Shown: in pieces, positions 1 to 6,678 of the stretch
Layout: each line of letters begins with the position of its first letter
How positions within the stretch are numbered: the first letter of the stretch is position 1
Assembly (NCBI GenBank): GCA_031283825.1
Contig: JAITAZ010000130.1
Span: 1-11,259 of the forward strand
Direction of reading: 5' to 3'
Length of the DNA: 11,259 bases
Origin: Planctomycetaceae bacterium
GTDB lineage: Bacteria > Planctomycetota > Planctomycetia > Pirellulales > Thermoguttaceae
The notes under the pieces: model-generated
The model's database searches: none
Told to the model about the DNA's origin: nothing
The model's input: only the letters and a program-made list of their open reading frames with translations
Translations under genes and position numbers: made by a program

Positions 1-2
1 GA

Positions 3-1061
3 ACAGCAGGAAAGGGGAAACTTGTATCGACTTCAACTAACAAGGTTATAAGTCAGATAAAAGGTATTTTTAATTTTGCCGTTGATTGTGAAATTTTGAA
101 AAAGTCGCCGTTTTCTAAAGTCAAAGGCGGTCCGACAAGCAATCCAGAGCGTCAATATTATATTAGTTATGATGAGATTGAAAAAGCAATTGCAAAAGTG
201 AATAGAAAAAATATTGAATTAGGCTGTATATTAGCGTTTGCCCGTTATGCCGGTTTGCGGATTCCGTCGGAGATTAGAGATTTGAAGTTTTCAAGTTTTG
301 AGTTTAAGGAAAATAAATTTGGTCAAGAGGGAATTTTTAATGTTCCTATTTCTGGCAAAACGGGGCATCGTCGCGTTCCTTTTTTTTCGGAGTTACGCCC
401 TTATTTTTTAGCGTTATACAATGCTCGTCAATCTGATCAAGAGTTTGTTTTTGTTAAATATCGTACTTGTCGCAATGTCGGAACAGTGGCTAAAAAGTTA
501 ATGAGAAAAAACGGATTAAAAATTTGGGAAAAGTTTTTTGTTAATTTACGTTCTAGTTGTATTACAGACAAAGAGCGACTAGGTTGGACAAAATCGATGA
601 TGAATGCAGTTTTTGGTAATTCAGAACGAATCCGAATGAATCATTATGTTCAACCGATGTCGGATGGCGAATATGCGAATCTTGGTATAAGCGATATAAA
701 ACCAGTGGAAGGTCAAAAGATTTTACAAAAGATTTTACAAAAGATTTTACAAATTAGTCCGGGCATGTATTCAAATTTATCATTGAGTAATGCTGATGAG
801 ATTTTAGAGTTTGAAACTCAAAAGCGCGACGCGCTTCAAGACGTGATAATGAATAGCGGTAATGTGCAGTTAAATGATGTTTCGTTAAACTATGTATTAG
901 AAAACAGTAAGGATAAGATAAATGAACAATTGACAGATATTGAACATGTAGGACGCAGTATAAGACATATTAAAAATTTACTGTCTCTTTTTGAAAATGA
1001 TATTTGTAAAATTTCTGACGAGATAAGAAATACCGTAAATATCGGAGAGGACAGGATTTGA
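3..1061 (+). CDS. Tyrosine recombinase/phage-type integrase, 5' end outside window
   Basis: The frame is open from base 3, so the gene enters from outside the window. A TTG at 96 is not needed as a start, because the residues before it (STSTNKVISQIKGIFNFAV) look like the end of an integrase N-terminal core-binding domain. Counting TTG 96 as residue 1, catalytic-domain landmarks are Arg55 (ARYAGLR), Lys88 (SGKTG), Arg152 (NLRSS) and the tyrosine nucleophile Tyr184 (NHY, bases 645-647). The two usual histidine positions are Val149 and Asn175. From memory this pattern, with LR and GN-S...HY, is normal for the planctomycete branch of the family. The enzyme would catalyse site-specific strand exchange. 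After about residue 205 there is a roughly 115-residue extension, predicted helical, with a QKIL triplication. The last six or so codons and the TGA stop lie within the tRNA-Ser gene on the opposite strand, suggesting that this tRNA is the attachment site. Family assignment is confident; current activity is unknown. Confidence 0.9.
   Translation, partial: TAGKGKLVSTSTNKVISQIKGIFNFAVDCEILKKSPFSKVKGGPTSNPERQYYISYDEIEKAIAKVNRKNIELGCILAFARYAGLRIPSEIRDLKFSSFEFKENKFGQEGIFNVPISGKTGHRRVPFFSELRPYFLALYNARQSDQEFVFVKYRTCRNVGTVAKKLMRKNGLKIWEKFFVNLRSSCITDKERLGWTKSMMNAVFGNSERIRMNHYVQPMSDGEYANLGISDIKPVEGQKILQKILQKILQISPGMYSNLSLSNADEILEFETQKRDALQDVIMNSGNVQLNDVSLNYVLENSKDKINEQLTDIEHVGRSIRHIKNLLSLFENDICKISDEIRNTVNIGEDRI
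715..750 (+). repeat. 12-bp tandem repeat (three copies) inside the integrase gene
   Basis: Three exact copies of AAAAGATTTTAC lie head to tail in the integrase reading frame, encoding QKIL-QKIL-QKIL just after the catalytic domain. The unit is a multiple of three, so gain or loss of copies would keep the frame and only change the length of a helical linker. It marks the junction between the conserved recombinase core and the variable C-terminal tail. Confidence 0.9.
1043..1061. other. Putative attachment-site core shared by tRNA 3' end and integrase 3' end
   Basis: These 19 bases are both the 3' end of tRNA-Ser(GCU) on the minus strand and the final codons of the integrase on the plus strand; the integrase TGA (1059-1061) falls in the tRNA T-loop. 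Integrases of integrative elements commonly target tRNA 3' ends, with the element carrying a copy of that end so that the tRNA stays intact. By that logic the element extends to the left, beyond the window, and the chromosome resumes at the tRNA. The second copy of the core is not visible here, so the exact length and the att role are inference. Confidence 0.55.
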
Positions 1062-1129
1062 ACCTGCGGAGCCCGTTAAGACTCACGGGTTTAGCAAACC
1101 CGCGCAATAGACCACTCTGCCACCTCTCC
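1043..1129 (-). tRNA. tRNA-Ser (anticodon GCU)
   Basis: Read on the minus strand, the 87-nt gene folds as a class II tRNA. The acceptor stem is GGAGAGG pairing with CCTCTCC, with discriminator G. The anticodon stem CGGGT/ACCCG holds the loop TTGCTAA, so the anticodon is GCT (complement at 1093-1095), reading AGC and AGU serine codons. A long variable arm (GAGTC...GGCTC) and a T arm with loop TTCAAAT follow. The long variable arm fits serine identity. CCA is not encoded; the sequence after the discriminator is ATATT, so CCA must be added post-transcriptionally. The 3' end overlaps the last 19 bases of the convergent integrase gene. Confidence 0.96.
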
Positions 1130-1352
1130 TTTTTTATAAAATTCAATTAAAACGCAAAATATTAACTAATCTAAACCAAAATCAATGACTTCAAGCTAGA
1201 CTCATATTTTTAACGTCAATCAAATATCTCTTTTTCTCAAATCATATCATTGGAAAATTCCTCAATCTCTCAACGAACCTCCAACGTCAAAACAAAATCT
1301 TATCACGATAATTTTACTTGACAAGGGAGAGGGGAAATGAGGACGCAATAAA
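1130..1352. other. Gene-free AT-rich spacer between tRNA-Ser and element A1
   Basis: No ORF with protein-like composition, no hairpin and no convincing promoter is visible. A TATAAA on the minus strand lies too close to the tRNA 5' end to be its -10 box. The region simply separates the tRNA from the repeat element. Confidence 0.5.
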
Positions 1353-1360
1353 AGAAATTC
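1353..1360. repeat. Left copy of 8-bp target-site duplication of element A1
   Basis: AGAAATTC immediately precedes the left inverted end (GTAACC...) of element A1 and recurs exactly at 1666-1673 immediately after the right end. This is the signature left by transposition with an 8-bp staggered cut. Confidence 0.7.
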
Positions 1361-1665
1361 GTAACCGTTCACGGTACAGAAAAATAATATGGTTTTTAAA
1401 CCAAAGATAATTTTTGGGGGGACTTAGGGGACATTGGGGACGCTGGGGACACTGGGGACGTTCTTGTTTGAAATCTGGGATTGATGACTCGGCGGGGGAC
1501 AAAATTTAAAGAAAAAATTTCTCTTTGTTAAAAGCTGTTGTTTCTGTTGAGTCGTTAATCTTGGTTTTTAAATTAGCGTGTCCCCTTTGTCCCCAGCGTC
1601 CCCAATGTCACCAATGTCCCCCCAAAAAATAATATGGTTTTTTAAAAAAACTCGTGAACGGTTAC
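1361..1665 (+). mobile_element. MITE-like palindromic element A1 (305 bp)
   Basis: The element begins GTAACCGTTCACG and ends with its reverse complement, a perfect 13-bp terminal inverted repeat. Inside are five GGGGAC units at exact 9-bp steps (first bases 1418, 1427, 1436, 1445, 1454) and five reverse-complement units (1580, 1589, 1598, 1607, 1616; the fourth is GTCACC). They form a long imperfect stem around a roughly 120-bp centre that itself contains smaller inverted repeats (GACTC/GAGTC, then GATT/AATC). No ORF inside looks like a transposase, so movement would need an enzyme in trans. It is flanked by the 8-bp duplication AGAAATTC. The same 305-bp unit occurs inverted at 5040-5344 with about 90% identity by eye. 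The class name MITE-like is inference from the ends, size and duplication. Confidence 0.8.
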
Positions 1666-1673
1666 AGAAATTC
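1666..1673. repeat. Right copy of 8-bp target-site duplication of element A1
   Basis: AGAAATTC directly follows the right inverted end of A1 and is identical to 1353-1360. Confidence 0.7.
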
Positions 1674-1810
1674 AATATTCGAATTAGTTTCATTTATACT
1701 TTGAGCGGTAACAAATGGTTGTTGTTTTTCTGTAGAAAATAATAACAGTAGATTAAAATTTATTTTTGACAAAAATTATCAATAAAATTTGAATTTTTAG
1801 AGATTCCCAA

Positions 1811-1934
1811 TTTAGTCGCAGTTTTTTTAAAGGGACTGAGAGGACGTTTGGGTTGAAAATCTGTTTGAAACAACTCAAAAAATATCGCTCTTGATGCTTT
1901 TCAAATAAATTTTAAAACAAAATGTCCCTTTTTT
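1811..1934 (+). repeat. Palindromic repeat B1, short relative of element A
   Basis: It starts TTTAGTCGCAGTTTTTTT and continues with GGGAC-type units, GGACGTTTGGGTTG and AAATCTGTTTGAAAC, all shared with B2 at 6524. It closes with a reverse-complement GTCCC near 1924-1928. B1 appears to have about 18 bp (two 9-bp units) fewer than B2 in its left array. Its right half has decayed more than that of B2. It is non-coding. Confidence 0.6.
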
Positions 1935-2083
1935 ACTCGAAAAAAATATTGAGACTGAATTGTTACAAATATTTTGAAAAAATTTTTTTCGAATCTGTTC
2001 AAAAAAACATTTAGCTAGTCGTGTTTATCTTATCTATACTCACAGATTTTTTGTTTATTCAGTTCTAGTCGGGAAAATTGGTA

Positions 2084-2112
2084 TTGACAAAATACTGATA
2101 TATTAGTAATAA
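2084..2112 (+). promoter_or_regulatory. Weak candidate promoter upstream of topA
   Basis: TTGACA (2084-2089) is a perfect -35 box, but the hexamer at 17-bp spacing is TAATAA (2107-2112), matching only three of six -10 bases; TATATT lies too close. A palindrome (2115-2129) follows at about the expected start point and could be an operator. It would give a leader of about 240 bases before topA. Confidence 0.25.
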
Positions 2113-2362
2113 CTGTACTCACACAGTACCACTTTAATTTTTCAAGAAAACCGAATTCAATTAAACTCAAAATTTAAACTCGTAATCGTCCGGCGGATTG
2201 GCTGCAATAAAACTTTTTTATAATTACTTTACTAGATTAAATTAAACAAAATAAAATTCCGCTGAATCGTTGAAAATTCCTTAATCCGTTTTTGGTTGAC
2301 CGGCAAAAAAATTGCTTACAGCCAAAATTTTGAACCTATTCAATTTACCCTAAACCTTTTTT

Positions 2363-5038
2363 ATGACTAATTCTACAAAGTCGAAAGATAGTTATTCACT
2401 CGTTATAGTTGAATCGCCGGCAAAAGCCCGCACAATCGGACGCATTCTCGGAGACGATTATCGCGTCGAAGCAAGTATAGGACACATACGCGACTTACCG
2501 CGAAACTCAAAAGATATCCCACCAAAATTCAAAAAAGAAAAATGGGCTAACTTAGGAGTAAACGTCAACGCTAACTTCGAACCAATTTATATCGTTCCAG
2601 ACGATAAACGAAAACAAGTCAAGAAATTAAGCGAATTACTCCAAAATGCCTCAGACCTCTACCTCGCAACAGATGAAGACCGCGAAGGCGAAGCCATAAG
2701 TTGGCACCTGGTCGAAACACTCAAACCAAAATTGCCAATCAGACGACTCGTTTTCCACGAAATAACAAAAAAAGCTATCACCAACGCACTCGACTCGCCA
2801 CGCTCAATCGATAGCGATCTCGTTCAAGCTCAAGAAACTCGCCGAATCGTCGATAGACTCTACGGTTACGAAATCTCGCCGCTGCTCTGGAGAAAAATCG
2901 GTCCTAAACTTTCAGCCGGTCGCGTCCAAAGCGTCGCCGTGCGTTTAATTGTCGAACGCGAAAAAGAACGTATCGCCTTTCACTCCGCATCATACTGGGA
3001 CATTCTAGGAAATTTCGCCGAAAATAATACTGCTAAACCATTTCAAGCCGGTCTAATATCAGTCGGCTCGCAGAAAATACCAAGCGGTAAAGATTTCGAC
3101 CCCAAAACCGGAACCCTAAATAATCCAACTGCTTTCCTCCTGCTAGACGAAAAAACAGCCGGCGAATTGGTAAATCGACTAAAAAATTCTCCGGCTAAAG
3201 TTAAGTCAGTCGAAGAAAAACCATACTCCGAAAAACCTTCCGCTCCATTCACCACAAGCACCCTTCAGCAAGAAGCAAATCGCAAATTAGGATTCACCGC
3301 CCGAACCACAATGAGCCTCGCACAAGGACTTTACGAAAACGGATACATTACCTACATGAGAACCGATTCTACAAACCTATCCGACGAAGCAATTAACGCG
3401 GCTCGAAATTTGGTTTTGTCCCAATATGGAAAAGAATTTTTGCCCGAATCCGCCCGTATCTATAAGACTAACGTTAAAAACGCTCAAGAAGCTCACGAGG
3501 CAATTCGTCCGGCAGGCAGCGTGTTTGAATTGCCAGATAACTTACGCGATAAGCTAACTCGCGAAGAATTTCGACTTTACGAATTGATCTGGAAACGCAC
3601 GGTCGCAAGTCAAATGTCAGACGCAAAAGGAAAACGGAAACAGTTAATAATCGAAATCGACGACGCGCTATTTTCAGTAAGCGGTAAGACAATTGAATTT
3701 CCGGGTTATTTAAGAGCTTATGTCGAAGGTTCAGACGATCCAAGCGCAGAACTTGCAGATCGCGAAATTTTGTTGCCGCCAGTAAAAAGCGGCGATTCGT
3801 TGGCTTGTAACGCTCTTGAGCCGAAATCTCACGTTACCGCGCCGCCATCGCGATATTCAGAAGCCGCATTGACAAAAGAATTAACAGAAAGAGGAATCGG
3901 AAGACCAAGCACGTATGCGTCAATTATCGAAACAATTCTAAATAGAAATTACGTATTCAAGAAAGGCGGCGCGTTAGTGCCAACTTGGATTGCATTTGCA
4001 GTAAATCAACTAATGGAGGAACATCTGCCCGATTTAATAAACTACGATTTCACCGCCCAAATGGAAGATCAACTTGACGCGATAAGTCGCGGCGAAAGCG
4101 GACATCTGGATTACCTAAACGAGTTCTATTTCGGCGGTAAGCGTCATGGTTTGAAACAACTTCTTGACAATAAAGTCGAGGAAATTAACGCCCGTGATAT
4201 TTGTACAATTTCTGTCTTTTCCGATTTTTCCGACGCAGATGAGCCGATTGTGGTGAGAGTCGGCAAGTTCGGACCGTATCTACAGTGCGGCGCAGTAACT
4301 GCGAATTTGCCGGAAGATTTGCCGCCGGACGAATTAACAGTTGTCAAAGCAAAAGAAATTTTAGAAAGCGCGCAGAGGTCAGAAGAGCCGCTGGGAATTG
4401 ATCCTGAAACTCAAAAGCCAATTTTTATGAAAAGCGGACGCTTTGGACCGTATGTTCAAAAAGGTTTTCCAGACGATGAAGATAAACAAAACGCTGCATT
4501 GCTCAAAGGCATGACCCCAGAAACAGTTACGCTTGAGGTTGCGCTTAAATTATTATCATTGCCGCGTAATCTTGGAAAGAATCCGGCGAATGGAGAGGAT
4601 ATTTTGGCAAGAGACGGAAAGTTCGGACCATATATCGTTTGCGGTTCGGAGACAAGGTCGTTGCCAGATGGAGTGTCTCCGCTTGAGGTCGAGTTGGATC
4701 AAGCGTTGGAGATTTTGTCTCAACCAAAAACTCGGTCAAGAGGTTCGTCAAGTAGTAAAAGCAACGAGCCGCTCAAATTATTTGGAGATTCACCTGTAAC
4801 AGGAAAACAAGTAAAACTGCTTTCAGGAAGATTCGGCAACTATATTACTGACGGCACTACAAACGCAACTCTACCCAAAGGCTTCACCGCTGAAGAGTTG
4901 ACTTTTGACAGAGCAATTGATCTACTAGCCGAAAAAGCCGCTAAAGGCGTTTCGCCCAGATCAACCAAAAGAAAAACCATTAAAAAATCAACAACAAAAT
5001 CTACCAAAAAAACTACAAAGAAAACTACCAAAAAATAA
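2363..5038 (+). CDS. topA: DNA topoisomerase I (type IA)
   Basis: The 891-residue enzyme relaxes negatively supercoiled DNA by single-strand passage in the cytoplasm. The Toprim domain opens with VIVESPAKARTI (Glu17) and carries the metal-binding DEDREGE (Asp104, Asp106, Glu108). The nucleophile is Tyr331 in GYITYMRTDST. RYSEAALTKELTERGIGRPS (from about 497) is another type IA hallmark. The C-terminal third has four topoisomerase C-terminal repeats with cores GKFGPY, GRFGPY, GKFGPY and GRFGNY (about 634, 692, 752, 822) instead of tetracysteine zinc fingers, then a Lys/Thr-rich tail (from about 869) likely to bind DNA. The ATG at 2363 is supported by an in-frame TAA twelve bases upstream; no Shine-Dalgarno sequence is seen. 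The stop is followed after one base by element A2. Leucine codons shift from CTC-rich to TTG-rich along the gene (see findings). Confidence 0.98.
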   Translation: MTNSTKSKDSYSLVIVESPAKARTIGRILGDDYRVEASIGHIRDLPRNSKDIPPKFKKEKWANLGVNVNANFEPIYIVPDDKRKQVKKLSELLQNASDLYLATDEDREGEAISWHLVETLKPKLPIRRLVFHEITKKAITNALDSPRSIDSDLVQAQETRRIVDRLYGYEISPLLWRKIGPKLSAGRVQSVAVRLIVEREKERIAFHSASYWDILGNFAENNTAKPFQAGLISVGSQKIPSGKDFDPKTGTLNNPTAFLLLDEKTAGELVNRLKNSPAKVKSVEEKPYSEKPSAPFTTSTLQQEANRKLGFTARTTMSLAQGLYENGYITYMRTDSTNLSDEAINAARNLVLSQYGKEFLPESARIYKTNVKNAQEAHEAIRPAGSVFELPDNLRDKLTREEFRLYELIWKRTVASQMSDAKGKRKQLIIEIDDALFSVSGKTIEFPGYLRAYVEGSDDPSAELADREILLPPVKSGDSLACNALEPKSHVTAPPSRYSEAALTKELTERGIGRPSTYASIIETILNRNYVFKKGGALVPTWIAFAVNQLMEEHLPDLINYDFTAQMEDQLDAISRGESGHLDYLNEFYFGGKRHGLKQLLDNKVEEINARDICTISVFSDFSDADEPIVVRVGKFGPYLQCGAVTANLPEDLPPDELTVVKAKEILESAQRSEEPLGIDPETQKPIFMKSGRFGPYVQKGFPDDEDKQNAALLKGMTPETVTLEVALKLLSLPRNLGKNPANGEDILARDGKFGPYIVCGSETRSLPDGVSPLEVELDQALEILSQPKTRSRGSSSSKSNEPLKLFGDSPVTGKQVKLLSGRFGNYITDGTTNATLPKGFTAEELTFDRAIDLLAEKAAKGVSPRSTKRKTIKKSTTKSTKKTTKKTTKK

Positions 5039-5039
5039 T

Positions 5040-5344
5040 GTAACCGTTCACGGGTTTTTAAAAAACCATATTATTTTTTGGGGGGACATTGGGGACAAAG
5101 GGGAATTGGGGGACATTGGGGACACACTAATTTAAAAACCAAGATTAACGACTCAACAGAAAAAAACAGCTTTTAAAAAAGAGAAATTTTTTCTTTAAAT
5201 TTTGTCCCCCGCCGAGCCATCAATCACAGATATCAAACAAGAACGTCCCCAGTGTCCCCAGCGTCCCCAATGTCCCCTAAGTCCCCCTAAAAAATTATCT
5301 TTGGCTTTTTAAAACCATATTATTTTTTTCTTGTGAACGGTTAC
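5040..5344 (-). mobile_element. MITE-like palindromic element A2 (305 bp), inverted copy of A1
   Basis: It starts GTAACCGTTCACG one base after the topA stop and ends GTGAACGGTTAC. Length and layout equal A1, but the centre is the reverse complement of the A1 centre, hence the minus orientation. It has five GGGGAC-type units at 9-bp steps on the left (5082, 5091, 5100, 5109, 5118; the third is GGGGAA) and five GTCCCC units on the right (5245, 5254, 5263, 5272, 5281). Read in the A1 direction, the trinucleotides between units in the first array (TTA, ATT, GCT, ACT, GTT) are identical in both copies. No target-site duplication is visible: the flanks are AAAATAAT and CATTTGTT. As the first structure after topA its stem could also stop or stabilise the topA transcript; this is inference. 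Confidence 0.78.
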
Positions 5345-5400
5345 CATTTGTTGTAATCGTTCACATGTTTTAAATTCATAATTCTGAATTTTTAGAGATA

Positions 5401-5460
5401 CTCGCGTGGTGTTTAAAATAGTTTTTAGAAATTCCCTGATGAATTATTCAAACACGCGAG
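5401..5460. repeat. Inverted repeat with CTCGCGTG arms
   Basis: CTCGCGTGGTGTTT at 5401-5414 is mirrored by AAACACGCGAG at 5450-5460, pairing 11 bases with a small bulge around a roughly 35-base AT-rich loop. The GC-rich arms stand out from the surroundings. There is no T-run after it, so it is not a standard terminator; an operator or a remnant of another palindromic repeat is possible. Confidence 0.5.
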
Positions 5461-5770
5461 CATATCTTGCGTTTGCGGATTTATCTTATAAAATGTACGC
5501 CAAGTTTAGCATTGCTCACGAGAAATAACATCGAAAATTTTTCTCTGCCGTAATTGCTATCTACACTGCTTGTACTTTAAAATTCTGTAACGTAAATTCA
5601 TGACGTCGTCCGACAGTAGAATCGACGGATCGAAGACGACCTTTACAAAATTTGAAAAAGTACAAACAATCCAAAACGATCTATCGGAGTCGTTCAATGT
5701 AAATTTCCGACTAAATTTAACCTCGTAACCTTTCGCTTTCAACTAAATAAGAACGGTTACAAAATCAGAA

Positions 5771-5775
5771 AAGGA
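5771..5775 (+). promoter_or_regulatory. Shine-Dalgarno site of the cupin gene
   Basis: AAGGA lies seven bases before the ATG at 5783. It is the only clear Shine-Dalgarno motif at a gene start in the window and supports this start codon. Confidence 0.6.
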
Positions 5776-5782
5776 ACGAAAA

Positions 5783-6511
5783 ATGAACAGACGAGATTTG
5801 TTGACCAACATTCTCGGCGGTACAGTTTTAACCGCCGCCGTATTCGGAACAGAGATTTTCGCACAAGACGACGAAACACGAATTGTACGTCGCCGCCGTC
5901 AACGACAATCACTTACCAAATATCCGAATAAACACTTTTACAATCCAGACGGCAGCTTCAACGTTAAAGCCGCTAAAGACGCTTACGTCGAACTGTTTAG
6001 ATTCCACAATTACTCGCTGCCGGACGTAATTAAAGATGAACGCTTTTGGGCAGTTGATTTCGGATTGGGAGATTTCTCAAGTGTCGGAATGGGCGGAATA
6101 TTCTGGCTAAACGATAAAGAACACGGTTACTTCGGACACGAAATTTATCTGCTGCCCTTCCAAATGATACCCGAACACGCTCACGTTGAAGCCGAATCAA
6201 AACCGGCAAAACACGAATACTGGCAAGTTCGACACGGCAGCATTTACAACTTCGGTAAAGGCGGCTCAAAAGACGACCTCGATAAATTGCCCGTAAAATT
6301 ACCGCAATCTCAACTCGACGCCAACGCAATCACCGCCTTCAAATGCACCGAACTAAAAGCCGGTACAGGAAAAGGAAGCGAAGCCGCCCTAAGCGGTATC
6401 GGAGATTTCCATTTCATGTTAGCTGGTAAAAACGGCGCTATCGTTACAGAATACGCCTCTTTCCACTCAAACGACGGTTTAAAATTCCAAAACAAAAAAG
6501 CAAAACTATAA
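5783..6511 (+). CDS. Tat-exported cupin-fold protein, D-lyxose isomerase-like
   Basis: The 242-residue product begins MNRRDLLTN, a twin-arginine motif, followed by a hydrophobic stretch (about 10-27) ending in IFA-QDD, so export through the Tat pathway is likely. A basic patch RRRRQR (36-41) follows. The mature part has a cupin-like metal site: HAH at 132-134, Glu145 in KHEYW, and a C-terminal EYASFHSNDGLKF with His228. From memory this arrangement and ending resemble cupin sugar isomerases of the D-lyxose/D-mannose type, here in an exported form. Fold and export are well supported; the sugar-isomerase reaction is inference and the true substrate unknown. A good Shine-Dalgarno site precedes the ATG. 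The gene stands alone, with repeat B2 starting about 12 bases after the stop, so there is no operon partner. Confidence 0.85.
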   Translation: MNRRDLLTNILGGTVLTAAVFGTEIFAQDDETRIVRRRRQRQSLTKYPNKHFYNPDGSFNVKAAKDAYVELFRFHNYSLPDVIKDERFWAVDFGLGDFSSVGMGGIFWLNDKEHGYFGHEIYLLPFQMIPEHAHVEAESKPAKHEYWQVRHGSIYNFGKGGSKDDLDKLPVKLPQSQLDANAITAFKCTELKAGTGKGSEAALSGIGDFHFMLAGKNGAIVTEYASFHSNDGLKFQNKKAKL

Positions 6512-6523
6512 AAAAAAATTATA

Positions 6524-6678
6524 TTCAGTCGCAGTTTTTTAAATGACAACGGGAACAGAAGGGACGAATGGGACGTTTGGGTTGCAAATCTGTTTAAAAC
6601 GACTCAAAAGCGATTTCTTTTGAGTCGTTAATCTCCGCCGATTTCAAACAACGACGTCCCTTTTGTCTCATAAAAAAG
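6524..6678 (+). repeat. Palindromic repeat B2, downstream of the cupin gene
   Basis: It starts TTCAGTCGCAGTTTTTT as B1 does, then has GGGA-type units in 9-bp steps (GGGAACAGA, GGGACGAAT, GGGACGTTT). The centre is a perfect 12-bp hairpin, ACGACTCAAAAG with loop CGATTT and the mirror arm (6599-6610, 6617-6628). The outer arms, GGGACGTTTGGGTTG and a matching GACGTCCC (6653-6660), pair imperfectly. The right half shares GAGTCGTTAATC and a GTTTGAAATC-like segment with the element-A centre, so A and B are probably related. It lies about 12 bases after the cupin stop and could end that transcript, though no T-run follows the hairpin. Confidence 0.65.

Larger units (their letters stand above)
1674..2362. 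other. Gene-free AT-rich region upstream of topA
   Basis: Apart from repeat B1 this stretch holds no credible gene. It contains long A/T runs (for example 1975-2010), a partial match to the element-A end at 1694-1702 (GAGCGGTAAC-like), a possible promoter near 2084-2112 and a small inverted repeat, GTACT-cacac-AGTAC, at 2115-2129. It is presumably the 5' leader and control region of topA. Confidence 0.5.
5345..5782. other. Gene-free region between element A2 and the cupin gene
   Basis: No convincing gene is present; a 61-codon minus-strand frame (5557-5742) has no recognisable features. Two more sequences like the element-A ends occur, GTAATCGTTCAC at 5352-5363 and GAACGGTTAC at 5751-5760, in inverted orientation. 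A hairpin-forming repeat sits at 5401-5460. The last 30 bases hold the ribosome binding site of the next gene. Confidence 0.45.

Noticed and set aside
96..98. TTG at 96 as the integrase start codon
   Set aside because: The frame stays open to the window edge and the upstream residues match the integrase core-binding domain, so the gene simply begins outside the window.
1133..1138. TATAAA on the minus strand as the tRNA-Ser promoter -10 box
   Set aside because: It ends only four bases from the mature tRNA 5' end, so transcription would begin inside the tRNA.
1314..1502. 62-codon minus-strand frame with RPQCPQRPQCP repeats
   Set aside because: It is the translation of the GGGGAC 9-bp array of element A1; the repeats explain it fully.
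1416..1621. CRISPR-like regularly spaced repeats
   Set aside because: Units are 6 bp at 9-bp steps with 3-bp gaps, arranged as inverted arrays; no repeat or spacer has CRISPR length and no cas gene is present.
4840..5031. 63-codon minus-strand frame opposite the topA 3' end
   Set aside because: It is the antisense of the Lys/Thr-rich topA tail, which gives the VVFFVVFLVDF pattern.
5032..5352. Target-site duplication around element A2
   Set aside because: The eight bases on each side (AAAATAAT and CATTTGTT) do not match.
5557..5742. 61-codon minus-strand frame
   Set aside because: No ribosome binding site, no similarity that I recognise, and it lies in a repeat-bearing leader.
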